Assembly (NCBI GenBank): GCA_016874095.1
Contig: VGVH01000004.1
Span: forward strand, 1-64,000
DNA length: 64,000 nucleotides
Reading direction: 5' to 3'
DNA from: Gammaproteobacteria bacterium
GTDB taxonomy: Bacteria > Pseudomonadota > Gammaproteobacteria > Steroidobacterales > GCA-2729495
This document shows positions 9,221 to 18,054 of the stretch, piece after piece (position 1 is the stretch's first letter; each line of letters opens with the position of its first letter). A model generated the notes under the pieces. The model saw nothing but the letters and a program-made list of their open reading frames with translations. It searched no databases and was not told the DNA's origin. The translations under genes and the position numbers were made by a program.

Positions 9221-11104
9221 GTGACGGGTTCCACACGCTCGACCTTCGGTCGCCTGGGCCTGCTTGCCCTGGCGGTGCTTTTCATCGTCGCGGTCACGCT
9301 TTCGAACCGCATTCTGCGCGGTGCGCGGCTCGATCTCACCGAGAACCAGCTCTACACGCTGTCTGAGGGCACGGTGCGCGTACTGGGCGCGATCGAAGAG
9401 CCGCTCAACCTCTACTTCTTCTATTCGGACAAGGCCACGACGGACATTCCCTACCTGCGCTCCTACGCGGATCGGGTGCGGGACACGCTGCGGGAGTTCT
9501 CGCAGCACGCGCAGGGCAGGATCACGGTGACCGAGGTCGATCCCATCCCGTTCTCGGACGAGGAGGACCAGGCCACGCAATTCGGCCTGCAGGGCGTGCG
9601 CCTCGACAACTCGGCAGATGCCGTGTTCATGGGCATTGCCGGCGCGAACAGCGTCGGCGACGACGAGATCCTGCCGTTCCTGGATCCCGGCAAGGAAGCG
9701 CTGCTCGAGTACGAACTGGCGAAGCTGGTCTACTCGCTCGCCAACCCGAAGCGGCCCGTCGTGGGTTTGTTGTCGAGCCTGCCGATGAACGCTGGCTTCG
9801 ATCCGATGACGCAGCAGGTGCGCCAGCCCTGGACGATCACCAGCCAGCTGCGCCAGCTCTTCGAGCTGCGCGAGCTGCAGGCGAGCGCTGCCGCAATCGC
9901 CGACGACGTGCAGGTGCTGATGGTCGTGCACCCGAAGGGATTGCCGGAAAGCGCGCTCTACGCGATCGACCAGTTCATCCTGCGCGGCGGACGCGCAATC
10001 CTGTTCGTCGATCCATGGTGCGAGGCCGACCCCGGCGCCGGCGACCCGATGAACCCGGCAGGGGGGATGGCCAGCGGCGGGCGCAGCTCCAGTCTCGACC
10101 GGATCTTCGGAGCCTGGGGCATCGCCGTGGGCACGGACAATTTCGTGGGCGACGACGGCTACGCGCTGCAGGTCTACAGCCCGCAAGGTCAGCCGGTGCG
10201 CGACATCGGCTATGCAGGCATCGACAACACTGGCATCGACCAGGACGATGTCGTGACGGCCGGGCTGTCGCTCCTGCATCTCGGCTACGCCGGCGCGATC
10301 ACCCGCAGTGAAAACGCCCCTGCCGCCGTGACGCCGCTCGTCCGTTCGAGCGAAATCGCCGGCACCGTCGGCACGGCGGCGCTCGGGTTCATGAGCGACC
10401 CCGCGCTGTTGCGCCAGGGCTTCAAGCCGACCGGCGAGCGCTATACGCTCGCGGCCAGGATCACCGGTGATGTGCCGAGCGCATTCGCGGCCGGTCCGCC
10501 GGGTGGCGCCAGCGCCGGCGAAAAGGGGCATCTGGCCAAGGCCGCGAAAGCGATCAACGTCGTCGTCGTGGCCGACGCGGACCTGCTCGCCGACCGCATG
10601 TGGGTCCGTGCGCAGGACTTCTTCGGCCAGCGCGTTGCGAGCGCGTTCGCCAACAACGGCGATTTCGTCGTCAGTGCCATAGACAATCTCCTCGGCAGCA
10701 GCGACCTGATTGGCATACGCGGCCGGGCGAAGTTCTCGCGGCCGTTCAAGGTCGTCGAGGAACTCCGGCGGGGCGCCGAGGACAAGTTCCGGGTAACTGA
10801 GGAACAGCTGAAGCAGGACCTCGACGAGACCGAGCGGAAGCTCGGCGAACTGCAGGCCAGCCGCCAGGACGGCAATGCCCTCATCATGAGCCCGGAACAG
10901 GAAAAGGAAATCGAGGCCTTCCGCGAGAAGCGCGCGACGATCCGTCGCGAGCTGCGCTCCGTGCAACGCACGCTCGATCGTGACATCGAGCGGCTCGGCA
11001 ATCTGCTGAAGGCGGTCAACATAGGCCTCGTGCCGCTGCTCATCACGATAGTGAGCATAGTCGTGCTGATCGCACGCCGTCGCAGCCGGGGTGGCGCGGC
11101 ATGA
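9221..11104 (+). CDS. Gld family / GldG-like ABC transport auxiliary protein
   Basis: 627 aa; SNRILRGARLDLTENQLYTLSEGT near N-terminus and C-terminal TM; position after ATPase and permease. Confidence 0.82.
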   Translation: MTGSTRSTFGRLGLLALAVLFIVAVTLSNRILRGARLDLTENQLYTLSEGTVRVLGAIEEPLNLYFFYSDKATTDIPYLRSYADRVRDTLREFSQHAQGRITVTEVDPIPFSDEEDQATQFGLQGVRLDNSADAVFMGIAGANSVGDDEILPFLDPGKEALLEYELAKLVYSLANPKRPVVGLLSSLPMNAGFDPMTQQVRQPWTITSQLRQLFELRELQASAAAIADDVQVLMVVHPKGLPESALYAIDQFILRGGRAILFVDPWCEADPGAGDPMNPAGGMASGGRSSSLDRIFGAWGIAVGTDNFVGDDGYALQVYSPQGQPVRDIGYAGIDNTGIDQDDVVTAGLSLLHLGYAGAITRSENAPAAVTPLVRSSEIAGTVGTAALGFMSDPALLRQGFKPTGERYTLAARITGDVPSAFAAGPPGGASAGEKGHLAKAAKAINVVVVADADLLADRMWVRAQDFFGQRVASAFANNGDFVVSAIDNLLGSSDLIGIRGRAKFSRPFKVVEELRRGAEDKFRVTEEQLKQDLDETERKLGELQASRQDGNALIMSPEQEKEIEAFREKRATIRRELRSVQRTLDRDIERLGNLLKAVNIGLVPLLITIVSIVVLIARRRSRGGAA

Positions 11105-12099
11105 GCCAACGCACGCTCCTCGCCCTGCTGGCGACGCTCGCGGTGCTGGCCGCGCTTGCCATTGCGGTTTCGCTGTCGGAGCGCCAGGTTGAATCCGGCA
11201 CGGGCTCGCTGCTGCTGCCGGACCTCAAGGCCGGTTTGAACGACATCGAGCGTATCGTCGTGCGCACGGGCGGGGAGAAGGTCGTCGCCACACTCGTTCG
11301 CGCCAGGGACGGCTGGACCGTGACCGAGCAACAGGACTACGCTGCCGACATCGGCAGGATCCGCAAGCTGTTGCTCGCGCTTGCCGAGGCGAAAATTCTC
11401 GAGGAGAAGACATCCAACGCCGAGCTCTACGACCGCTTGAAGGTCGAGGACATTGCGCTCGCGACAGCCGGCGGCGTTGAAGTAGAACTGGCCAAGGGCA
11501 GTTCGTCGACGAAGGTCATCATCGGTCGCGTGCAGGGCGCGGGCGAGCGCTACTACGTACGGCGCTCCGGCGAGAAGCAGAGCTGGCTGGTGAAGGGCAA
11601 CCTGGATGCAGCCCGGGAAGCGAGCGGCTGGGTCGACAAGACGATCACCGACGTCGCGACGGAACGCATTCAGGCAGTGCGCATCGACTTCCCGGATGGC
11701 AGCGCGACGCAGCTCGTGCGGCCCGCCGACGGCTCCGTCGGTCTGAACCTTGCCGAGCTGCCCAAGGGACGCGAACTGGCCTGGCCCGGTGTCGCCAACG
11801 CCATCGGCGGTGCTCTGGCCGACTTGAGCTTCGACGCCGTCGAGCCCGCCGCCAAATTCGACCCGGACTCAGCCAAGCCGATCACAGCGCGCTTCGAGAC
11901 CAACGATGGCCTGGTCATCGTGGCCGAGACCTGGAAGCTCGCCAGCGGCGAGCGCACACGGTTCCGCGCCAGCGGCGATGAGAAAGCAGCGGCCGAAGCC
12001 GAGCGCATCAACACGCGAGTCGGGGCCTGGGTCTACGCGCTGCCCGACTACAAGCTTGATCACTTCACCAAGCGCCCCGACGACCTTCTGGCCCCCTAG
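11101..12099 (+). CDS. DUF4340 domain-containing protein
   Basis: Overlaps the stop of the GldG-like gene; N-terminal TM helix then L.P.L...LNDIERIVV typical of DUF4340 proteins in this operon. Confidence 0.78.
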   Translation: MSQRTLLALLATLAVLAALAIAVSLSERQVESGTGSLLLPDLKAGLNDIERIVVRTGGEKVVATLVRARDGWTVTEQQDYAADIGRIRKLLLALAEAKILEEKTSNAELYDRLKVEDIALATAGGVEVELAKGSSSTKVIIGRVQGAGERYYVRRSGEKQSWLVKGNLDAAREASGWVDKTITDVATERIQAVRIDFPDGSATQLVRPADGSVGLNLAELPKGRELAWPGVANAIGGALADLSFDAVEPAAKFDPDSAKPITARFETNDGLVIVAETWKLASGERTRFRASGDEKAAAEAERINTRVGAWVYALPDYKLDHFTKRPDDLLAP

Positions 12100-12167
12100 G
12101 TGCCGGGTCGCAGCTTCGCAGCTTTCGCCCGGCGAAAGCTGCGAAGCTGCGACCCGGCACCTAGGGG
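12093..12167. repeat. perfect 75-bp palindrome (37-bp arms, 1-nt centre at 12130) at a convergent gene junction
   Basis: CCCCTAGGTGCCGGGTCGCAGCTTCGCAGCTTTCGCC-C-GGCGAAAGCTGCGAAGCTGCGACCCGGCACCTAGGGG, checked base by base; first mismatch is 12092/12168. Confidence 0.97.
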
Positions 12168-14722
12168 CAGGCTGAGAGGCTGTTCACCCATGCGCTGAGC
12201 AATGCCTCGCCGTCGTCGTCTACGAGGGTGGAACCGAGTGGCGGCATGCCGGCGGAGTCGCGCCGCGCCATTCGCGCGATGACGACGGAGCTGCCCGCAA
12301 CTCCCGGTGCGATGAGCCGCGCGTTTGGCAGACCGAGGTCGCCAGCTGCGGGCAGCACGTTGCAGGTGTTGGTGCTGGCAAACAGCGTCGTGTAGCGCAG
12401 GTCCATGCTCGAAGGCGTCGGCCCGCCCGGCCGATGGCAGCCGGAGCAATTGCTGGACATCCAGGCGCGTGCGCGGTCAGCCAGCGGGGCGGCCGTGTTC
12501 GCCGGATTGGCCATGGTCGCGAGCGTGCTGGCCGGGCCCGGCAGCGGTGTCGAGAACATGCCGATGTGGTCCATCGTCTCGAGCTGGTTCGCCGTGCGCC
12601 CGGTCGTCGGGTAGGTGAAGCTGCGGTTGAGCTGGCGCGTATCGAGCCCGAGCGAGAAGTCAGCCACCGCCGTGTGGCACTGCAGGCATTGCGCCTCGCT
12701 CGGGAAGATCCATTGCTGCGTGCCGACCGTCTTGGTCTTGCCGCCGCGCACACGGGTTGCAGCGGTCTGTGCGTCGTTCCACTCGTAGGTGTATCCGGCC
12801 CAGGCACCGTCCGGATGGCGCATGAAGAGGCGGGTCTCCACCAGCTTCCCGGCCAGCGCGAAACTCTTCATCAGCACGGTGCCGTTCGGGAACGACCAGT
12901 CGGCTGTCGAGCGAGTTATCGTCGTGCTGTTCGGCAAACCGATGTGGCGGCTCTTGATCGCACCATCCGACCAGAACGGTGCGTTGATGTCGTAAGGCAC
13001 GAGTCCGCTCGCAGGCAATGTCGGATTCGCGGCGTTGACGCAGCCTGTCGCCGCGAGGTCGTCCGGCACCGGATCGGGATTGCCGCCGCCGCCCGAGGGC
13101 ACGAGCCTGTTGATCGTGCCGCCGTCGTAATCGGCGTAGTAGATCTCGCCATCTATACCGCGGGCGAAGTCAACGATGCCGTGCACCGTGTCGATCAGCT
13201 GCACGGCCGTGTAGCCGCCGGCGCCGTTGCTGGTCAGCGCCCAGATGCGGCCGGAACCGAAGTCACCGAACACGTAGCGCCCGGCCAGAGCCGGGATCGC
13301 CGTACCGCGGTACACGTCACCGCCCGTCACCGAGATATTCCCGTCAGTGCCGTATGGGTACTCGTACACCGGGTCGATATATGGAGGATTCGCGCAGCGG
13401 CTGGCGTTGAAGCCCAGAGTTCCCTCGCGGCAACTCCAGCCGTAGTTCCCACCCAGGTTGATCTGGTTGATTTCCTCGCGCTCCTTCTCGCCGACATCGC
13501 CGAGCCACAGGGCGCCGGTCTGCGAGTCGAAGCTCCAGCGCCAGGGATTGCGGAAGCCCCAGGCGTAGATCTCGGGACAGGCCTGCGCATTGCCTGTCGG
13601 CCCGCAGCGTGGATTCGGTCCGAAGGGATTGTCGGAAGGAATGTTGTAACCCGGTGTCGGGAACGCAACGCCGAGGACGTTGATGCGCAGCATCTTGCCG
13701 GCGAGGCGGGTCAGGTCCTGGCCACGATTGTTCGGGTCCTCGTTCTGGCTCGCATCTCCGATGCTGATGTAAAGCGAGTTGTCGGCGCCGAAGGCGATGT
13801 CACCACCCTTGTGCGTCCCGGTCGACTGGTCGACCCGCAACAGGATCTGCTCGGTCGATCCGGCGAGGGTCGGCGTCGTGGCGTTGTCGAGTATGAATCG
13901 CGAAATGCGCGATTCCTGCGCGGTACCCGTACCGGTGTAGGAGACGTACACCTCGCGTGTAGTGGGAAAGTTCGGGTGAAACGCGAGGCTGAGCAGGCCA
14001 CCGGAATTCGCAGCGTTGACCCGACCGGAGAGATCGAGCCAGGTCGACGTACCGCCCGGGTTTGCGGTGCTGAACACGCGGATGCGGCCGCTCTGCTCCA
14101 GCACGAACCAGCGGCTGCCGTCGCCCGGCGCCTGCAGTATTTTCGTCGGCGAAGAAAAATCCGGAGCGGCCGGATAGGCATCCACCGCGGTCACGCCGGT
14201 GGGCGCCGTGCCACGCGCCGGAGCGACGCAGCCGGCATTCGACGGGCGCGAATCGAGGCCGAAGGTCGCATCATCGTCGAGGATGGTGACCGTCGCGCTC
14301 GTATCCGGGAGATCGGCATTGACAGCGTCGCTCAACTCGAGCGTCAACGTCTCGTTGGATTCGACCAGCGTGTCGCCGATGACCGGCACGCTGATGACCG
14401 CCGAGGTTACGCCTGCCGGAAACGACAGTGTCCCGGAAGCGCTCACGAAATCCATGCCGGCGGTTGCCGTGCCCGCGGCGGTGGCCCATGAGACCGTCAC
14501 GTCCGCCGTGCCCACGTCGGACAGTGTCACGGCGATGGCGCGCGCGCTGGTACCGGTATTCCCCTCCTGCACGCTGGCATTGAGGATGCGAATCTCGAGG
14601 GCCGTAGCGTCCGGATCTTCGGCACCGCCACCCCCGCAGGCGGCAAGGGCAAGGACGTTCGCGCCCGCGAAAAGGACTCGCAGGCGGACGGATTCCGCGA
14701 TTCGACGGAGCAGTTGAGACAC
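12161..14722 (-). CDS. PQQ-type glucose/sorbosone dehydrogenase with N-terminal Calx-beta-like domain and C-terminal cytochrome c-like motifs; probable lipoprotein
   Basis: ORF 12161..14839; likely GTG start near VSQLLRRIAESVRLRV (start approximate); lipobox LALAACGGGG; Calx-beta pattern (TVSWATAAGTATAGMDF..GTLSFPAG..); dehydrogenase motifs GLLSLAFHPNF, GKMLRI, WGFRNPWRWSFD; two CxxCH motifs (CLQCH, CSGCH). Confidence 0.87.
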   Translation of the reverse strand: MSQLLRRIAESVRLRVLFAGANVLALAACGGGGAEDPDATALEIRILNASVQEGNTGTSARAIAVTLSDVGTADVTVSWATAAGTATAGMDFVSASGTLSFPAGVTSAVISVPVIGDTLVESNETLTLELSDAVNADLPDTSATVTILDDDATFGLDSRPSNAGCVAPARGTAPTGVTAVDAYPAAPDFSSPTKILQAPGDGSRWFVLEQSGRIRVFSTANPGGTSTWLDLSGRVNAANSGGLLSLAFHPNFPTTREVYVSYTGTGTAQESRISRFILDNATTPTLAGSTEQILLRVDQSTGTHKGGDIAFGADNSLYISIGDASQNEDPNNRGQDLTRLAGKMLRINVLGVAFPTPGYNIPSDNPFGPNPRCGPTGNAQACPEIYAWGFRNPWRWSFDSQTGALWLGDVGEKEREEINQINLGGNYGWSCREGTLGFNASRCANPPYIDPVYEYPYGTDGNISVTGGDVYRGTAIPALAGRYVFGDFGSGRIWALTSNGAGGYTAVQLIDTVHGIVDFARGIDGEIYYADYDGGTINRLVPSGGGGNPDPVPDDLAATGCVNAANPTLPASGLVPYDINAPFWSDGAIKSRHIGLPNSTTITRSTADWSFPNGTVLMKSFALAGKLVETRLFMRHPDGAWAGYTYEWNDAQTAATRVRGGKTKTVGTQQWIFPSEAQCLQCHTAVADFSLGLDTRQLNRSFTYPTTGRTANQLETMDHIGMFSTPLPGPASTLATMANPANTAAPLADRARAWMSSNCSGCHRPGGPTPSSMDLRYTTLFASTNTCNVLPAAGDLGLPNARLIAPGVAGSSVVIARMARRDSAGMPPLGSTLVDDDGEALLSAWVNSLSACP

Positions 14723-14887
14723 CGCTGGATTTCCTCGCGACTCACCGCCAGGCCGCACGCAACGCCCACACGACGACGGGCACAAGAATTGTAGCTGCCG
14801 GCGCACGATACCGTGATCGTGTCTCATCCTGGCGAGCATGCGTCGCAGCGCGACCCGAGCTGCTGTGCTGCGACGCAGTCGAGATTC

Positions 14888-15592
14888 CTATCTCGACTGC
14901 CCTCGGCTTCCGAACCGCAGCGCCGTCACGGCCAGCGCGAGGATATTCAGCGCGTCGCCGATGAATCCCGGGATCGGCCCTACCAGCCGCGGCGGCATGC
15001 CGAGCAGAGCGAATGCCGCCATACCACCAGCGAACATCCACGGCCAGCGACCCTGCCGCCAGACGAGCGCACCCGCGATCACCAGCGCCGGAAGCGCGAC
15101 GAACCCTGCCCGCGGGAAGTGAGATGCAACGGCGATCCCCGGCTGCCCGGCGCTGCAGGCCTGCTCGGCCAGCACGGAGGGTACGTAGCGCAGCGTGTCA
15201 CGCCAGCAGGCCGGATACAGAGCGCCGGGGTCCAGCACGTAGCGCCAGTCGAGAGCGAGCAGCACCATGGCCAGCACGCACACGGCGCCCATGGCAGCGC
15301 GCGACGCGAGCCAGCGAACGCCTGCCATCCGCGCCAGCGCAGCCGCGATAATGATCGTGAGCGGCAGCGAGAGATTGAAGAGGACGAAGCGCGGCACGCT
15401 CAGCGACTCCAGCAGCGGCCCCTCGCCGATGAGACTGCCGAGCCCCACCAGCGCCGTGTCGTACGGGAGCGCTGCAGCGAGGAACAGGATCATCGACAGC
15501 ACCAGGCCCCTGCGCGCGAGCCAGTGGCGCAGCAACCAGACTACCAGGACGGTGTCGGCCGCGGCCAACACCAGCATCGCCGTGGAGTACAT
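14888..15592 (-). CDS. hypothetical integral membrane protein
   Basis: 234 aa, multiple hydrophobic stretches; no family recognised. Confidence 0.6.
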   Translation of the reverse strand: MYSTAMLVLAAADTVLVVWLLRHWLARRGLVLSMILFLAAALPYDTALVGLGSLIGEGPLLESLSVPRFVLFNLSLPLTIIIAAALARMAGVRWLASRAAMGAVCVLAMVLLALDWRYVLDPGALYPACWRDTLRYVPSVLAEQACSAGQPGIAVASHFPRAGFVALPALVIAGALVWRQGRWPWMFAGGMAAFALLGMPPRLVGPIPGFIGDALNILALAVTALRFGSRGQSR

Positions 15593-15603
15593 CGCGGCAG
15601 TCC

Positions 15604-16551
15604 TCAGGGCGCCGGCGCGACGGTCTCGCCGCCGTCGGTGGCAACATCATCCATGGCAGGTGCCGCGCCTTCGCCCACGCCAGCTGACGAGCCGGGCTTG
15701 CGAAAGCGGAGCGTCGCGCGATCGCTCTCGCCGACTGCGAGGTACTTCTCCCGATCCTTGTCGCCGAGAGCCAGCGTCGGCGGCAGGGTCCACACTCCTT
15801 CAGGGTGATCGCTGGTGTCGCGCGGATTGGCATTGATCTCGGACGTCGCCTCGAGCACGAAGCCAGCGCGCTCGGCCAGCCCCGTGACGTAGTCCTGGCG
15901 GACGTAACCGGATTCGGCCCTGGGATCCTGCGGCTTGTCGCCAGCCGCGCGGTGCTCCTCGACGCCCAGCACGCCGCCGGGCTTCAGCGCGCGATACATC
16001 GCGGCGAACACGGCTTCCGCCTGGCCGGCATCCATCCAGTTGTGCACGTTGCGGAAAGTCACGACCATGTCGGCGGTGCCGGCGGGTACGAATTCCAGCT
16101 TCTCCGGCGGCGAAAGCACTGCCATCTCGACCTTGCCGTAAAGCGCGGGGTGCGCAGCCAGTTTCTCCGCGTACACCTTCAGGTTGCGCTGCACGTAATC
16201 GTCCTGCGTGGCGGGATCCCAGTGGGCTGCGATGTAGCGGCCCTTGTCGTGCAGATAAGGCGCAAGAATCTCGGTGAACCAGCCTGCACTCGGCCAGATT
16301 TCGACGACGGTCATGTCAGGCCGGATACCGAAGAACTCCAGCGTCTCCTGCGGGTGTCGGTATACGTCGCGCGCGCGGTTTTCTGCCGAGCGATGTTCGC
16401 CGGCAATGGCGGTGGCGAGCGAGCTCTCCTCGATTACCGGAGGCGGCGGTGGCGCTTCATCGCCCGGGGTCGGCGGCGGTGGCTCAGTGCCGCAGCCAGC
16501 GAGGGCCGCGAGCAGTGCGCTCGCCGCGAGGTAACGAATCTCGTTCGCCAT
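15604..16551 (-). CDS. predicted class I SAM-dependent methyltransferase, putative lipoprotein
   Basis: Lipobox LAALAGCGTE; VVEIWPSAGWFTEILAPYL; NVHNWMD; matches my knowledge of exported COG4798-type methyltransferases. Confidence 0.8.
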   Translation of the reverse strand: MANEIRYLAASALLAALAGCGTEPPPPTPGDEAPPPPPVIEESSLATAIAGEHRSAENRARDVYRHPQETLEFFGIRPDMTVVEIWPSAGWFTEILAPYLHDKGRYIAAHWDPATQDDYVQRNLKVYAEKLAAHPALYGKVEMAVLSPPEKLEFVPAGTADMVVTFRNVHNWMDAGQAEAVFAAMYRALKPGGVLGVEEHRAAGDKPQDPRAESGYVRQDYVTGLAERAGFVLEATSEINANPRDTSDHPEGVWTLPPTLALGDKDREKYLAVGESDRATLRFRKPGSSAGVGEGAAPAMDDVATDGGETVAPAP

Positions 16552-16629
16552 GACGGTACTCCCGCGCGCGCCAGGGCGCGATGCGGGGACTCTATCAAAA
16601 TCGGCCTGTGGAATGACCGGTGGCCGGGT

Positions 16630-17280
16630 TCAGCCTGTCGCGGCCATCTGGATGTGACTCAGCTTGGCTGGCTGCGGCCAGCGATAGAACTGGCGCAGTT
16701 CCCGCAGCATGCCGGCGCGCGGGCGGCCTGCCGGATAGCGGCAGCTCAAGCTGCGGCAGTAGCGGGCGGCTAGCCGGTTGGCATCTGCGTACCGGTCCCT
16801 TGCAGCAGGCGCCAGGGCCGGGTCGAAACCGGGGGCGTCGAACAGCTGGTCGAGCAGCCGGCGGCGAGCGGCCTCGGAGTCGGCGCCCGGCAGCGAACCG
16901 GCAGTGACGAACTTGTCGATCTCCGCCTGCAGCTCGAGCTCGAGGAGGGTAACGGCCTTGTCGCGGGCCGCATTCCAGGCGACGTAATTGAAGTGGCTCA
17001 CGCCTTCGAGAGCGAGCAACAGGTCAGCTGTGCTGCCAGAGGAGAATCCGGCGGACAACTGCAGCGGCGCGAGTCGTCCGACGACCGCGGGGTCGAGGAA
17101 CAAGGCAAGCCCAAGCTCGCCGTCCCTCTCCTCCACGAAGAGTTGCTCCCCACAGAACTCGCGCGAGTCATCACTGTCGAGACCGAGCCAGTTGCGATCG
17201 GTGATCAGGTAGTCGCGGACGTCCTCCGCGAGGTCGAGGTCGTAGATACCGAGCAGAAGCTGCTGCAGGTCGCGGATCAT
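16630..17280 (-). CDS. conserved-looking hypothetical protein, downstream of sheath-like gene
   Basis: ORF 16630..17331, ATG at 17280: MIRDLQQLLLGIYDLDLAEDVRDYLITDRNWLG...; 7 bp from the next gene. Confidence 0.65.
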   Translation of the reverse strand: MIRDLQQLLLGIYDLDLAEDVRDYLITDRNWLGLDSDDSREFCGEQLFVEERDGELGLALFLDPAVVGRLAPLQLSAGFSSGSTADLLLALEGVSHFNYVAWNAARDKAVTLLELELQAEIDKFVTAGSLPGADSEAARRRLLDQLFDAPGFDPALAPAARDRYADANRLAARYCRSLSCRYPAGRPRAGMLRELRQFYRWPQPAKLSHIQMAATG

Positions 17281-17287
17281 GACCGCT

Positions 17288-17923
17288 TCAGTGCTCGTAG
17301 CGGCGAATGCCCTGCTGCGTGGGGGTGACACCGGCTGCCATCAGCAGCCGGCTCGCGCGCGGACTGCCGGTCAGCAGCCACTGCTCGTAAACGCGCAGGA
17401 GATCGGCGTCCCGGCCGCTCGCGATCGCACGCACCTCGTTCAGCACATCGACAAGACCCGGAAATTTCGCGGCCAGTTCGGCGAAGACCTCAGCCAGCGC
17501 GGCGGCGCGGATGCTGGAGCGACTGTCCTGGGCCAGGGAGCGATAGGCGCCGCCGCCCATGCCGATGTAGTAGTCGATGCCGACGGCCCGGTCGCGCAAG
17601 CTGTCGGCGAAGAAGCCCGCCGTGAACAGCGCAAAATCGCCCAGCCGCTGCAGAAGGAACAGGCGCTCTTGGCGACTCTCGGTGGCAACGGCCTCGGCGA
17701 GCATCAGCGCCAGCGGGCGGTTCCTGCCGCTACCGGTCGACTCGTGTTCCACGGCATCGCTGCGCGCGTGCAGGGTGAGCAGATTCACGACGTAGCGCGA
17801 AGTTTCGCGCTCGATGGTTACGTGATTGGCAGCCAAAGCCGCGTCGAGGGAGTCGCGGAAGAACCCCTCGAGACTCGCCACAGGGACGAGTGTCCTGCGA
17901 TCGGGTGATACGGACTCTGCCAC
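17288..17923 (-). CDS. hypothetical protein, part of the sheath-like gene cluster
   Basis: 211 aa ORF, close spacing to 16630..17280; no family recognised. Confidence 0.65.
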   Translation of the reverse strand: MAESVSPDRRTLVPVASLEGFFRDSLDAALAANHVTIERETSRYVVNLLTLHARSDAVEHESTGSGRNRPLALMLAEAVATESRQERLFLLQRLGDFALFTAGFFADSLRDRAVGIDYYIGMGGGAYRSLAQDSRSSIRAAALAEVFAELAAKFPGLVDVLNEVRAIASGRDADLLRVYEQWLLTGSPRASRLLMAAGVTPTQQGIRRYEH

Positions 17924-18054
17924 TGCGAGTTCCCGCCGGATCGATCCTAGGCTTTCCCGAATCTAGCGGCATACGGGTGTTGCGGCCGTGGACGACTTCA
18001 CGGGTCGGCCAGGACTTGCACTCGCGGTGATCGAGTGCTGGCGACAGGAAGAAG

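Noticed and set aside
9104-10966. 620-aa minus-strand ORF
   Set aside because: Antisense to the GldG-like gene; compositionally biased, no motifs.
12093-12167. CRISPR or tandem repeat
   Set aside because: Single inverted repeat with no spacing units or repeated copies seen nearby.
12434-14491. 685-aa plus-strand ORF
   Set aside because: Antisense to the sugar dehydrogenase gene with clear domain motifs.
17924-18054. tRNA or small RNA gene in the gap before the sheath gene
   Set aside because: No cloverleaf or conserved TPsiC-like sequence found by eye; too little evidence to call.
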